From an uncultured Bacillota bacterium (GTDB lineage Bacteria > Bacillota > Clostridia > Oscillospirales > Oscillospiraceae), in NCBI GenBank assembly GCA_937890735.1, contig CALACZ010000023.1, positions 1 to 23,514 on the forward strand: a stretch of DNA of 23,514 nucleotides. Reading direction: 5' to 3'. Within the stretch, counting starts at the first letter, position 1; each line of letters starts with the position of its first letter. Both the position numbers and the translations under genes were made by a program. The notes below the pieces were generated by a model. It saw only the letters and a list, made by a program, of their open reading frames with translations. It ran no database searches and was not told the DNA's origin. Below, one piece after another: positions 16,778 to 21,677 of the stretch.

Positions 16778-17506
16778 ATGAACGAACTGAAAATTTTTAA
16801 CTACGAGGGGAATCAGGTGCGCACGATCCAGAAGGGCGGGGAGCTGTGGTTTGCACTAAGAGATGTATGTGAAGTGCTTGGGCTAGGAAGCTCGCATAAA
16901 GTCTTTGAAAGACTGGATGACGATGAGCGGAATTTTACTCCGATCATCGATGCAGTAGGACGTAAGCAGGAGACCGCCATCGTCAACGAATCCGGGTTGT
17001 ATCACGTCATCCTCCGCAGCAATAAGCCAGAGGCAAAACCGTTTCGCCGGTGGGTAACGTCTGAGGTGCTGCCGAGCATCCGCAGGACCGGCGGCTATAT
17101 CGCCGGACAGGAGCAGTTGACGCCGGAAGAGCTGATGGCAAAGGCGCTCATGGTCGCGCAGCGGACCATTGCCGACCGGGATGCACGCATCTCTACGCTG
17201 ACAGTCGAAAATCAGATCATGGCGCCGAAGGCGGAGTATTTCGACGAGCTGGTCGACCGCAACCTGCTGACCAACTTCCGCGAGACGGCGAAGCAGCTGG
17301 GTATTCCGCCGAAGAAATTCACGGAGCAGCTGCTGGCGCACAAGTACATTTACCGGGACAAGCGCGGCAAGCTGCTGCCCTACGAAGGCAAGAACAACGG
17401 CTATTTCGAGGTCAAGGAGACCTACAACGAGAAAACGGCGTGGAGCGGCACGCAGACGCTCATCACGCCGAAGGGACGCGAGGCGTTCCGGTTGCTCTAC
17501 GCATAA
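16778..17506 (+). CDS. Phage antirepressor (BRO-N plus KilAC/ANT domain)
   Basis: A 242-residue DNA-binding protein. Residues 1 to about 105 are a BRO-N/Bro-type domain (FNYEGNQVRTIQKGGELWFA, LRDVCEVLGLGSSHKVFERL, ending FRRWVTSEVLPSIRRTGGYI). Residues about 118-240 are a KilAC (ANT) domain (MAPKAEYFDELVDRNLLTN, KQLGIPPKKFTEQLL, TLITPKGREAFRLLYA). Such proteins counteract phage repressors and favour lytic growth. It stands alone between the endolysin and a terminator, with its own leader containing two hairpins, and faces the small XRE gene. The ATG follows AAAGGGGAAATC. The family is clear; which of the two repressors it acts on is unknown. Confidence 0.92.
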   Translation: MNELKIFNYEGNQVRTIQKGGELWFALRDVCEVLGLGSSHKVFERLDDDERNFTPIIDAVGRKQETAIVNESGLYHVILRSNKPEAKPFRRWVTSEVLPSIRRTGGYIAGQEQLTPEELMAKALMVAQRTIADRDARISTLTVENQIMAPKAEYFDELVDRNLLTNFRETAKQLGIPPKKFTEQLLAHKYIYRDKRGKLLPYEGKNNGYFEVKETYNEKTAWSGTQTLITPKGREAFRLLYA

Positions 17507-17510
17507 CAAA

Positions 17511-17546
17511 AAGCACCTGCAGGCTTGTGCCTGCGGGTGCTTTTTT
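17511..17546. terminator. Bidirectional Rho-independent terminator
   Basis: AAAAAGCACCTGCAGGC and GCCTGCGGGTGCTTTTTT form a 17-bp stem (one T-G pair) around TTGT. A T-run follows on the + strand and the A-run gives one on the - strand. It separates the antirepressor from the convergent small XRE gene and can end transcripts from both. Confidence 0.92.
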
Positions 17547-17556
17547 CTTGTGTGAG

Positions 17557-17775
17557 TCATTCGTCGGGCGGATCCGCGACATACTCCAAAATGTCGCCGG
17601 GCTGACAGTCAAGCAGACGGCAGAGTGTCTCCAGATTTTCCCACGAGACGGGTAGCTGACGCCGGAGTTTTGTCATGGTCGATTCACTCAAAAGGCGATC
17701 GACGCGGATTTTGTTTGTGTTGTAGCCGTTCGATTTCAGAGATTGCACAACGTTGATCTTGTATCGCAAGGGCAT
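17557..17775 (-). CDS. Small XRE-type transcriptional regulator
   Basis: A 72-residue helix-turn-helix protein (MPLRYKINVVQSLKSNGYNT, LLSESTMTKLRRQLPVSWEN, LETLCRLLDCQPGDILEYV) of the short XRE type often found in Clostridia prophages; the WENLETLCRLLDCQPGDI-like ending is characteristic. The ATG at 17775 follows GGAAAGGAG and is preferred over the longer open frame, whose extra part covers the promoter and operator 1. An extended -10 (TGCTATACT) lies upstream. Three operator-like repeats lie just beyond, so it probably represses its own gene and the opposite small gene. It ends beside a shared terminator. Confidence 0.88.
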   Translation of the reverse strand: MPLRYKINVVQSLKSNGYNTNKIRVDRLLSESTMTKLRRQLPVSWENLETLCRLLDCQPGDILEYVADPPDE

Positions 17776-17798
17776 TATTAACACTCCTTTCCGATGAT

Positions 17799-17807
17799 AG
17801 TATAGCA
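17799..17807 (-). promoter_or_regulatory. Promoter of the small XRE gene (extended -10)
   Basis: On the - strand TGCTATACT (17807 to 17799) is a good extended -10 about 24 bases before the ATG at 17775. The matching -35 is poor, as usual for extended -10 promoters. Operator 1 (17817-17830) covers the expected -20 to -35 region, consistent with self-repression. Confidence 0.5.
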
Positions 17808-17816
17808 GAACGGCAG

Positions 17817-17901
17817 CACGAAATATAGTGTAAAAATACACAAATAAAACCACGAAAATTAGTGCAATATCCCAATAGACATATCACGAGAAATAGTGTA
17901 A
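17817..17901. promoter_or_regulatory. Three operator-like repeats at 34-bp spacing
   Basis: CACGAAATATAGTGTAA (17817-17833), CACGAAAATTAGTGCAA (17851-17867) and CACGAGAAATAGTGTAA (17885-17901) start exactly 34 bp apart. Each core is an imperfect palindrome, CACGA-N4-TAGTG, the usual form of a site for a dimeric helix-turn-helix regulator. The first lies by the promoter of the XRE gene, the third overlaps the spacer and -10 of a rightward promoter. The likely binder is the XRE protein at 17557-17775. Confidence 0.75.
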
Positions 17902-17904
17902 AAT
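17876..17904 (+). promoter_or_regulatory. Rightward promoter of the 51-residue micro-gene
   Basis: TAGACA (17876-17881) and TAAAAT (17899-17904) are separated by 17 bp and match the sigma-A pattern well. Operator 3 overlaps the spacer and the start of the -10, so binding there would block it. Transcription would begin near 17911 and read the gene at 17937. Confidence 0.6.
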
Positions 17905-17936
17905 AAATACTGTCAGGAGGGGTTGGAGGTACTCAA

Positions 17937-18092
17937 ATGAAAATCAAAATTACAAAAACGATTACCTACACCCGCAAAGAAACCACGACGGTGGAAATCA
18001 AAGAAAGCCCGCCGCCGAAAAAGAAAAGCCCGGCTGAGCCAAAGCGACAACCGAGCAATTCAAACCACATCACGATTGTAAACCAAAACTAA
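17937..18092 (+). CDS. Small basic protein, function unknown
   Basis: A 51-residue frame starting MKIKITKTITYTRKETTTVE and ending SNSNHITIVNQN, with a GGAGG site (17925-17929) 7 bases before the ATG and a good promoter under operator 3. The N-terminal half looks like a beta-hairpin; the middle is rich in Pro and Lys (ESPPPKKKSPAEPKRQP). It is highly basic and has no membrane segment. The arrangement opposite the XRE gene suggests a Cro-like or lysis/lysogeny role, but I recognise no family. That it is translated is likely from its ribosome site. Confidence 0.55.
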   Translation: MKIKITKTITYTRKETTTVEIKESPPPKKKSPAEPKRQPSNSNHITIVNQN

Positions 18093-18096
18093 ATTC

Positions 18097-18135
18097 TTGT
18101 CAAGCCCCTCCTGACCCCCTTCGGGGGCTTGGCAA
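18097..18135. repeat. Mutually exclusive hairpins between two micro-genes
   Basis: TTGTCAAGCCCC (18097-18108) pairs with GGGGCTTGGCAA (18124-18135) with one T-G pair. Alternatively CCCCC (18115-18119) pairs with GGGGG (18123-18127) around TTC. Both folds need the same G's, so they exclude each other. There is no T-run on the + strand, so this is not a simple terminator. Confidence 0.45.
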
Positions 18136-18163
18136 AGAAAAATAGATGAAAGGACGGTAAAAA

Positions 18164-18283
18164 ATGAAAGACACGAAAACTGAATTCCTCATCAAGGAGA
18201 TTGTGCGGATGCTGACAGAAAGCGAAGACATTGAGTGGGTGAGGCTCGTATATATCTTCGCGTGCGGACTCTGCGGAGCGTGA
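18164..18283 (+). CDS. Micro-protein, YIFAxGL family
   Basis: A 39-residue frame (MKDTKTEFLIKEIVRMLTES, then EDIEWVRLVYIFACGLCGA) with AAAGGA upstream. Its C-terminus matches a 34-residue frame at 19904-20008 (LVYIFACGLCGA here, LKILYIFAAGLSG there), which supports both as real genes. Similar short helical proteins sit near regulators in many Clostridia prophages. Role unknown; the amphipathic helix and the aromatic YIF core suggest protein binding or membrane contact. Confidence 0.6.
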   Translation: MKDTKTEFLIKEIVRMLTESEDIEWVRLVYIFACGLCGA

Positions 18284-18315
18284 GGGGAGGGACTGCCGGA
18301 TGAGGAGTTGAGCGG

Positions 18316-18344
18316 GCGTGCGAAAAGCATATGTTTTCGCATGC
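18316..18344. repeat. Inverted repeat left of the attachment site
   Basis: GCGTGCGAAAA (18316-18326) and TTTTCGCATGC (18334-18344) form an 11-bp stem with one mismatch around GCATATG. It is near the left boundary of the recombination region. No T-run follows, so it is more likely a protein-binding site than a terminator. Confidence 0.4.
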
Positions 18345-18373
18345 GTAATATGATAAACTTTTCAGGCGTAGGC

Positions 18374-18395
18374 GGTTGCGTCGCGGTTGCGTCGC
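18374..18395. repeat. Left tandem 11-bp repeats, candidate integrase arm sites
   Basis: GGTTGCGTCGC occurs twice in tandem (18374-18384, 18385-18395). The same tandem pair is found on the other side of the attachment core at 18619-18640, in the same orientation. Direct repeats flanking the core are the usual form of arm-type sites bound by the N-terminal domain of tyrosine integrases. Confidence 0.6.
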
Positions 18396-18490
18396 AACAT
18401 CACGGACGATACAAGAAAAAGTTGCAAAAACTATGAAATTTATAAGAATTAGCGAAAATCACACGCTAAAAAGTTCCGATGAAATTAGCC

Positions 18491-18543
18491 GCGCTTGAAT
18501 GGGGTTCAAGAGGCCCCGAGTTCGAATCTCGGCACTCGGACCA
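18491..18543 (+). other. attP: Attachment core (attP): 3' half of tRNA-Pro(GGG)
   Basis: The sequence holds an exact 3' half of a tRNA: anticodon stem CTTGA, loop ATGGGGT (U33, anticodon GGG, G37), stem TCAAG, variable loop AGGCC, T-arm CCGAG/TTCGAAT/CTCGG, acceptor strand CACTCGG, A73 and CCA. The expected 5' acceptor CCGAGTG and D-arm are missing, so it is not a working tRNA. Phages that integrate into tRNA genes carry such a 3' copy to restore the gene. The 7-base anticodon loop between CTTGA and TCAAG has the layout of a tyrosine integrase crossover site. Confidence 0.85.
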
Positions 18544-18544
18544 G

Positions 18545-18580
18545 AAAACGGGCAAAACGAAAGGTTTTGCCCGTTTTTTT
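18545..18580. terminator. Bidirectional terminator after the tRNA half and integrase
   Basis: AAAACGGGCAAAAC (18545-18558) and GTTTTGCCCGTTTT (18564-18577) form a perfect 14-bp stem around GAAAG, followed by more T's on the + strand and mirrored on the - strand. It begins two bases after the tRNA CCA and 13 bases from the integrase stop. It would terminate the restored tRNA after integration and the integrase message from the other side. Confidence 0.92.
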
Positions 18581-18592
18581 ATCGTAAAAAGT

Positions 18593-19717
18593 TCAGGTGT
18601 TTTTGGGTATTTTCGCTTCGTTGCGTCGCGGTTGCGTCGCGTCGCAGGCGATTTTTTCCATTGCATTGCGGAGGGTTTCGAGATCCTGATCGACGTAAAC
18701 ATTGGCGGTCAGGGCGTAGTCACTGTGTCCGAGTATAGCCTGGATGTCCTCCGGGCGCGCTCCGCCCTTGGCGAGCCGCGTGGCGCAGGTGTGCCGCGCG
18801 GAGTGCGGCGTCAGGTCGTCCGGGAGACCAAGCGCCGCGATGGCTGGCGACCAGACACGCCGGTGCAGGCTGTCCTTGTTATAGGGACGACCGCGCTCAT
18901 CCGCAAGGAGCGTCCCGCAGCCGCGCGCATACCAGCGGTCGATAATGGGGCGGATCGCCGGATGCACCGGGACAAGGCGATCACGACCGGCGTCGGTCTT
19001 CAGACCGCCGCGCAGCGTACCGGCGACGGGATCATAGTCAAAGGGCGTGAGGCGGCAAAGCTCCGAGGCACGGAAGCCAAGGAAGCAAAGCGCATAGACC
19101 ACGTCGCCGCCCTTTACGCGGCTGTAGTTGCGCTCCAGCACCGCAAATTCGAGGTCGGTAAAGCTGCGCTTCGGCTTGTCCTGCATCCCGGTCAGCTTGA
19201 TCAGGGCGGCGTAGTTGCGGTCTACCACGTTATACTCCATCGCATAGCTGTAGAGAGAGGTGAGCAGTGCCTTGATCTTGGTAAGGTACGACTTGGACAG
19301 CGGAGCGACCTCCTCGCCGGATCGGTAGTAGGTCAGCACGTCCCGCAGTTCGCCCGTGGTAATGTCGCGCATGGGCTTTCCGGTGGCGTTGAGCATCGGA
19401 CAGGTGGAGATTTTTGCCCACGCTGCCGTATAGTTCCCGCGTGTCTGCTTGGAGATGCCGGAAAACGCGACAGCAGACCAGTCGGCATAGATCTCCGCAA
19501 GTGTGTAGTTAAATTTTATGGTGGGTGTCCGGTTGTACTGCTCAAGGATCCGGCGCGCCTCGGCGGACGTCTTGTAGACGCCGAGCTGCTGCCGGATGCA
19601 GCGGAGGGCGCCCTCCGCATCGGTCTCATACCTTGCCGGAGCGATTGCGACGTATACGGTGCCGTGAGCACGTTTCCGCTTTACGATGGAGCCGGAGCCG
19701 TTTTCGCGTTTGCGCAT
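18593..19717 (-). CDS. int: Tyrosine-type phage integrase
   Basis: A 374-residue tyrosine recombinase that inserts and excises the phage at the attachment site beside it. After an N-terminal arm-binding region (NGSGSIVKRKRAHGTVYVAI) and a core-binding domain (YTLAEIYADWSAVAF to SLYSYAMEYNVVDRN, about 70-170), the catalytic domain has the full set: R216 (FRASEL), K240 (GLKTDAG), H305 and R308 (HSARHTCAT), H331 (LGHSD) and nucleophile Y341 (NVYVDQD). The ATG at 19717 lies 7 bases after GGAGG; the longer open frame up to 19927 runs through a terminator and lacks a site. The last codons contain the right arm repeats. Confidence 0.96.
   Translation of the reverse strand: MRKRENGSGSIVKRKRAHGTVYVAIAPARYETDAEGALRCIRQQLGVYKTSAEARRILEQYNRTPTIKFNYTLAEIYADWSAVAFSGISKQTRGNYTAAWAKISTCPMLNATGKPMRDITTGELRDVLTYYRSGEEVAPLSKSYLTKIKALLTSLYSYAMEYNVVDRNYAALIKLTGMQDKPKRSFTDLEFAVLERNYSRVKGGDVVYALCFLGFRASELCRLTPFDYDPVAGTLRGGLKTDAGRDRLVPVHPAIRPIIDRWYARGCGTLLADERGRPYNKDSLHRRVWSPAIAALGLPDDLTPHSARHTCATRLAKGGARPEDIQAILGHSDYALTANVYVDQDLETLRNAMEKIACDATQPRRNEAKIPKNT
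18619..18645. repeat. Right tandem 11-bp repeats inside the integrase end
   Basis: CGTTGCGTCGC (18619-18629) and GGTTGCGTCGC (18630-18640), with a third partial GTCGC, repeat the left pair; 21 bases are identical (18375-18395 and 18620-18640). They encode TQPRRN near the integrase C-terminus, after the catalytic domain, where sequence is free to vary. This supports a DNA-binding role over a protein role. Confidence 0.6.
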
Positions 19718-19737
19718 TGTAACACCTCCAGAATGAC

Positions 19738-19766
19738 AAAAGCCGCCCATCCGGGCGGCTTTTTTT
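19738..19766. terminator. Bidirectional terminator before the integrase gene
   Basis: AAAGCCGCCC (19738-19747) and GGGCGGCTTT (19752-19761) form a 10-bp stem around ATCC with a T-run to 19766 on the + strand; the flanking A's give a shorter T-run on the - strand. It lies only 8 bases from the integrase ribosome site, inside the leader, so transcripts entering from the repressor side should stop here. Confidence 0.82.
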
Positions 19767-19775
19767 AACAATATC

Positions 19776-19807
19776 TGAACAAATTCTGACAAAATATGAC
19801 AAAATTC
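19776..19807. repeat. Three short direct repeats in the integrase leader
   Basis: TGAACAAATTC (19776-19786), TGACAAAATA (19787-19796) and TGACAAAATTC (19797-19807) follow one another at about one helical turn. Read on the - strand they supply TTGTCA, a possible -35 box, but I find no convincing -10 at the right distance. They may bind a regulator of integrase. Confidence 0.45.
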
Positions 19808-19903
19808 GCTTGAATCCAGCCGCAGACGGGTATATGCTGAGGATAGCACATCGCGCAGAAAAAAGCAAGGAAGCCGACCGAGAAAAAGAAGGGGGATTCC
19901 AGC

Positions 19904-20008
19904 ATGCAAAGAGAAGCGCTCATCCAATGTATCATGGACGTCATCCGGAAGCTGAGCGAGGACGATCTGAAAATCCTATACATCTTCGCCGCCGGGCTGA
20001 GCGGGTGA
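19904..20008 (+). CDS. Micro-protein, YIFAxGL family
   Basis: A 34-residue frame, MQREALIQCIMDVIRKLSED then DLKILYIFAAGLSG, starting after AGGGGGATTCC. It resembles the 39-residue frame at 18164-18283 in length, helical pattern and the shared YIFAxGL ending. It lies between the integrase leader and the repressor's end, running against both. No promoter is obvious just upstream, and a terminator follows directly. The function is unknown; the resemblance to the other micro-gene is the main support. Confidence 0.58.
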   Translation: MQREALIQCIMDVIRKLSEDDLKILYIFAAGLSG

Positions 20009-20014
20009 ACAAAA

Positions 20015-20052
20015 AAGAGAAGGAGCAGACCATCAGGTCTGCTCCTTTTCTT
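20015..20052. terminator. Bidirectional terminator at the repressor end
   Basis: AAGAGAAGGAGCAGACC (20015-20031) and GGTCTGCTCCTTTTCTT (20036-20052) form a 17-bp stem with one G-T pair around ATCA. Runs of A and T on each side allow termination both ways. It overlaps the last codons of the repressor gene and lies 7 bases after the micro-gene at 19904. Confidence 0.85.
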
Positions 20053-20425
20053 TGCCTTCCGCCGGGTCATCGACGAGCTGACGCGCGAAGGCTTCCAGCG
20101 CCGCCCATGCAGGCTCATCCAGCTTAGACAGTGCGGAGATCAACCGCACCTTGAAGCCGTCCGGATCACTCCGAAACTTCTCAGCGATGAATTTTGAAAT
20201 TTCCTCTTTCCGCGTGCTGGGGGCAAACATGGCACCGACGCCGGTGCGCAGCCAAACCTCGTTGACGCCGAATTCGCGGCAAAGGTCAGCAAGCGTGCGG
20301 TCGCTGGGCGTGCGGTCGCCCCTCTCGATCATCCAGATATAGTTTTGAGAGAGACAAAGCCGCTTACCGAATTCTGCCTGCGTGAGCTTCAGCGCGGCAC
20401 GTATTGCCTTGATGCGATCGTTCAA
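20033..20425 (-). CDS. CI-like XRE repressor
   Basis: A 130-residue repressor with an N-terminal XRE helix-turn-helix (DRIKAIRAALKLTQAEFGKR, LCLSQNYIWMIERGDRTPSD, then RTLADLCREFGVNEVWLRTG, about residues 2-60) and a helical C-terminal half without a LexA-type peptidase. It probably keeps the phage dormant by binding the divergent promoter beside it. The best start is TTG at 20425, 8 bases after AGGAGG; the GTG at 20434 overlaps that site. The lack of a self-cleaving domain means release must come another way, for example through the antirepressor. Confidence 0.9.
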   Translation of the reverse strand: MNDRIKAIRAALKLTQAEFGKRLCLSQNYIWMIERGDRTPSDRTLADLCREFGVNEVWLRTGVGAMFAPSTRKEEISKFIAEKFRSDPDGFKVRLISALSKLDEPAWAALEAFARQLVDDPAEGKEKEQT

Positions 20426-20454
20426 AAAAATCACCTCCTATGGGGATTGACATT

Positions 20455-20483
20455 ATCATAACAATCCAACCTAACTTTGTCAA
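20455..20483 (-). promoter_or_regulatory. Repressor promoter (leftward)
   Basis: On the - strand TTGACA (20483 to 20478), a 17-bp spacer and TATGAT (20460 to 20455) make a near-consensus promoter. Transcription would start near 20448 and reach the TTG start at 20425 after the AGGAGG. Its -35 is one arm of a perfect 10-bp inverted repeat shared with the rightward promoter. Confidence 0.8.
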
Positions 20484-20512
20484 TAAAAATAATCCAAATA
20501 ACTATTGACAAA
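20476..20512. promoter_or_regulatory. Inverted repeat containing both -35 boxes of the switch
   Basis: TTTGTCAATA (20476-20485) and TATTGACAAA (20503-20512) are exact inverted copies, and each contains a TTGACA -35 box, one pointing left and one right. CTAAC half-sites flank them (20471-20475, 20515-20519) with a GTTAG at 20544-20548. A repressor bound here would control both promoters at once. Confidence 0.6.
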
Positions 20513-20533
20513 ATCTAACCATGGTGTTATTAT
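20505..20533 (+). promoter_or_regulatory. Early rightward promoter
   Basis: TTGACA (20505-20510), a 17-bp spacer and TATTAT (20528-20533) form a strong promoter for the early genes that begin at 20615. It faces away from the repressor promoter, forming the usual divergent switch of temperate phages. Confidence 0.78.
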
Positions 20534-20614
20534 AATCACACAAGTTAGATATAAAATCAAACATCAACAAAACAAAAGAAATAAACGAATTAACAAAGCA
20601 AAGGAGGGGGCGGG

Positions 20615-20716
20615 ATGGACAATGAGGCACGCTTTTACATCTGGATGATAATCGGCGCTGTCGTGGTGGAGATCATTATGTGGAAGCTTTTTGGACTACC
20701 CACGCAGTACGGATAA
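20615..20716 (+). CDS. Small single-pass membrane protein
   Basis: A 33-residue frame (MDNEARFYIWMIIGAVVVEI then IMWKLFGLPTQYG) with a strong AAGGAGGGGG site. It is one membrane segment with short ends. It is the first gene after the early promoter, the position of a Cro-like gene in other phages, but has no DNA-binding features. Its end overlaps the convergent gene at 20696. Role unknown. Confidence 0.6.
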   Translation: MDNEARFYIWMIIGAVVVEIIMWKLFGLPTQYG

Positions 20717-21067
20717 CAGCCACGGGAGCACACCAATGAAAACGCCGCTGACAAAACCCCAAAAACGAGCCGACCAGCGTTCTCTTGCGCTGATTACGCG
20801 GAATTCCCGCCAGTTAAGTCCCGTGTGAGCAAGCTTGCAGCCGAAAATGTTGCCGCTGATGGTGCAATAGGTGAGTGCCTTACGGTCCGCCATATAGTCG
20901 ATCGCGGCGAGCAAGGCGTCCTCGGAGACGCCGGAGACGGCGAGAAGATCGCAGAATGGGACGTTGCAATAATCGTCCCATTCCGGGCAAAGCGAAAAGC
21001 GGGTGCCTGCCGGGTGGGATTTGTCAGCCATAAAGGTGAGGAGCTTTTTGGTGAGGCGGTCGGGCAT
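20696..21067 (-). CDS. Small membrane-anchored protein on the opposite strand
   Basis: A 123-residue protein: a helical N-terminal part (RLTKKLLTFMADKSHPAGTR, then CDLLAVSGVSEDALLAAIDY) that resembles a winged-helix fold, a short strand region (ALTYCTISGNIFGCKLAHTG), and a C-terminal membrane segment (FWGFVSGVFIGVLPWLLSVL). It lies on the - strand among + strand early genes, so it could be expressed in the dormant state. The ribosome site (GGATG) is weak. Similar proteins occur in many Clostridia prophages without known function. A role in cell-surface change or exclusion of other phages is possible but unproven. Confidence 0.72.
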   Translation of the reverse strand: MPDRLTKKLLTFMADKSHPAGTRFSLCPEWDDYCNVPFCDLLAVSGVSEDALLAAIDYMADRKALTYCTISGNIFGCKLAHTGLNWREFRVISARERWSARFWGFVSGVFIGVLPWLLSVLRG

Positions 21068-21113
21068 TTAATCACATCCAATCAGAAAAGATGAACAGAA
21101 AGGGTGAAAATAG

Positions 21114-21275
21114 ATGACAGAGAAAGAAACAAGAATCGCGGAGAATATCAGCCGCATGGTCCCGCTGCTGAGCGAGCGGGAAAAAGAGCGCTTGCTTGCC
21201 TTTGCAGAGGGCATGGCACAGATGGCAGAGCTGCAGCACAAAGCAGCCCGCGCCGATGAGCGGGAAGCCGGTTGA
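21114..21275 (+). CDS. Small helical early protein, function unknown
   Basis: A 53-residue frame starting MTEKETRIAENISRMVPLLS and continuing REKERLLAFAEGMAQMAELQ, ending ADEREAG. It is an amphipathic two-helix protein with an AGGGTGA site upstream. The SEREKERLLAFAEGMA part is common to small proteins near phage regulators in Clostridia. It resembles the 52-residue protein at 22368 in size and plan. No DNA-binding motif can be named. Confidence 0.65.
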   Translation: MTEKETRIAENISRMVPLLSEREKERLLAFAEGMAQMAELQHKAARADEREAG

Positions 21276-21661
21276 GACGAAATGAGTGCCAAAGAAGCAC
21301 GCGAGCGGTGTGGTCGCAGGCGTGCCTCTCCCGCATTTGCTTACCCGTGACGCTGCAGACCATTGCAGACGATCGGTCGCGTATGCCGCAGGCGGAGGGC
21401 TACTCGGTTCGCGATCCGTCCGCAGTACCGGAGACAGACCGGATGCAATGATCGCACGCTACCACACAACGCGCCTCTTGGCGCGGCATCACTTTGGCGG
21501 TACGGTACCGCCACACCCGCCCGTATCAGCCCTTCGCCGGGAACGGATGGGTCAAAAGTTTGGTCAGTGAGACCACTCCCTTAACTTGAGCGAGTTAAAA
21601 ACAGCATAGCACAGGCGGCGCGGAAACGCAATGCTTGGGCTATGCTGGGGGAAGCATAAAA
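21276..21661. other. Gene-less stretch rich in inverted repeats
   Basis: No convincing gene. A 94-codon frame from GTG 21286 to 21570 has an unlikely composition, rich in Arg, His and Pro without a hydrophobic pattern, and lacks a ribosome site. The stretch does hold many hairpins: CTGCA/TGCAG near 21352-21368, GCGCC-TCTT-GGCGC (21471-21484), GGCGGT/ACCGCC (21496-21512), and TTAACT/AGTTAA (21581-21598). A structured RNA is possible. Confidence 0.45.
21597..21647 (-). terminator. Leftward terminator candidate
   Basis: CAGCATAGC (21602-21610) and GCTATGCTG (21639-21647) form a perfect 9-bp stem with a 28-base loop that holds a smaller stem (GCG/CGC). On the - strand TTTTT (21601 to 21597) follows directly. 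It would end leftward transcription from the DUF2513 gene. The large loop lowers confidence. Confidence 0.5.
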
Positions 21662-21677
21662 ACAAAGGAGGGGGACA

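Noticed and set aside
18476..18543. A complete tRNA-Pro gene
   Set aside because: Only the 3' half is proper; the 5' acceptor strand does not match CACTCGG beyond four bases, the D-arm is absent and the length is too short.
18479..19768. A 429-codon open frame on the + strand across the tRNA half and integrase
   Set aside because: It is antisense to an integrase with all catalytic residues intact and runs through two terminators.
19718..19927. A longer integrase start at 19927
   Set aside because: The extension passes through a terminator hairpin and the direct repeats and lacks a ribosome site, while the ATG at 19717 has GGAGG 7 bases before it.
21286..21570. A 94-codon gene
   Set aside because: No ribosome site before the GTG, a composition rich in Arg, His and Pro, and no similarity to any family I know.
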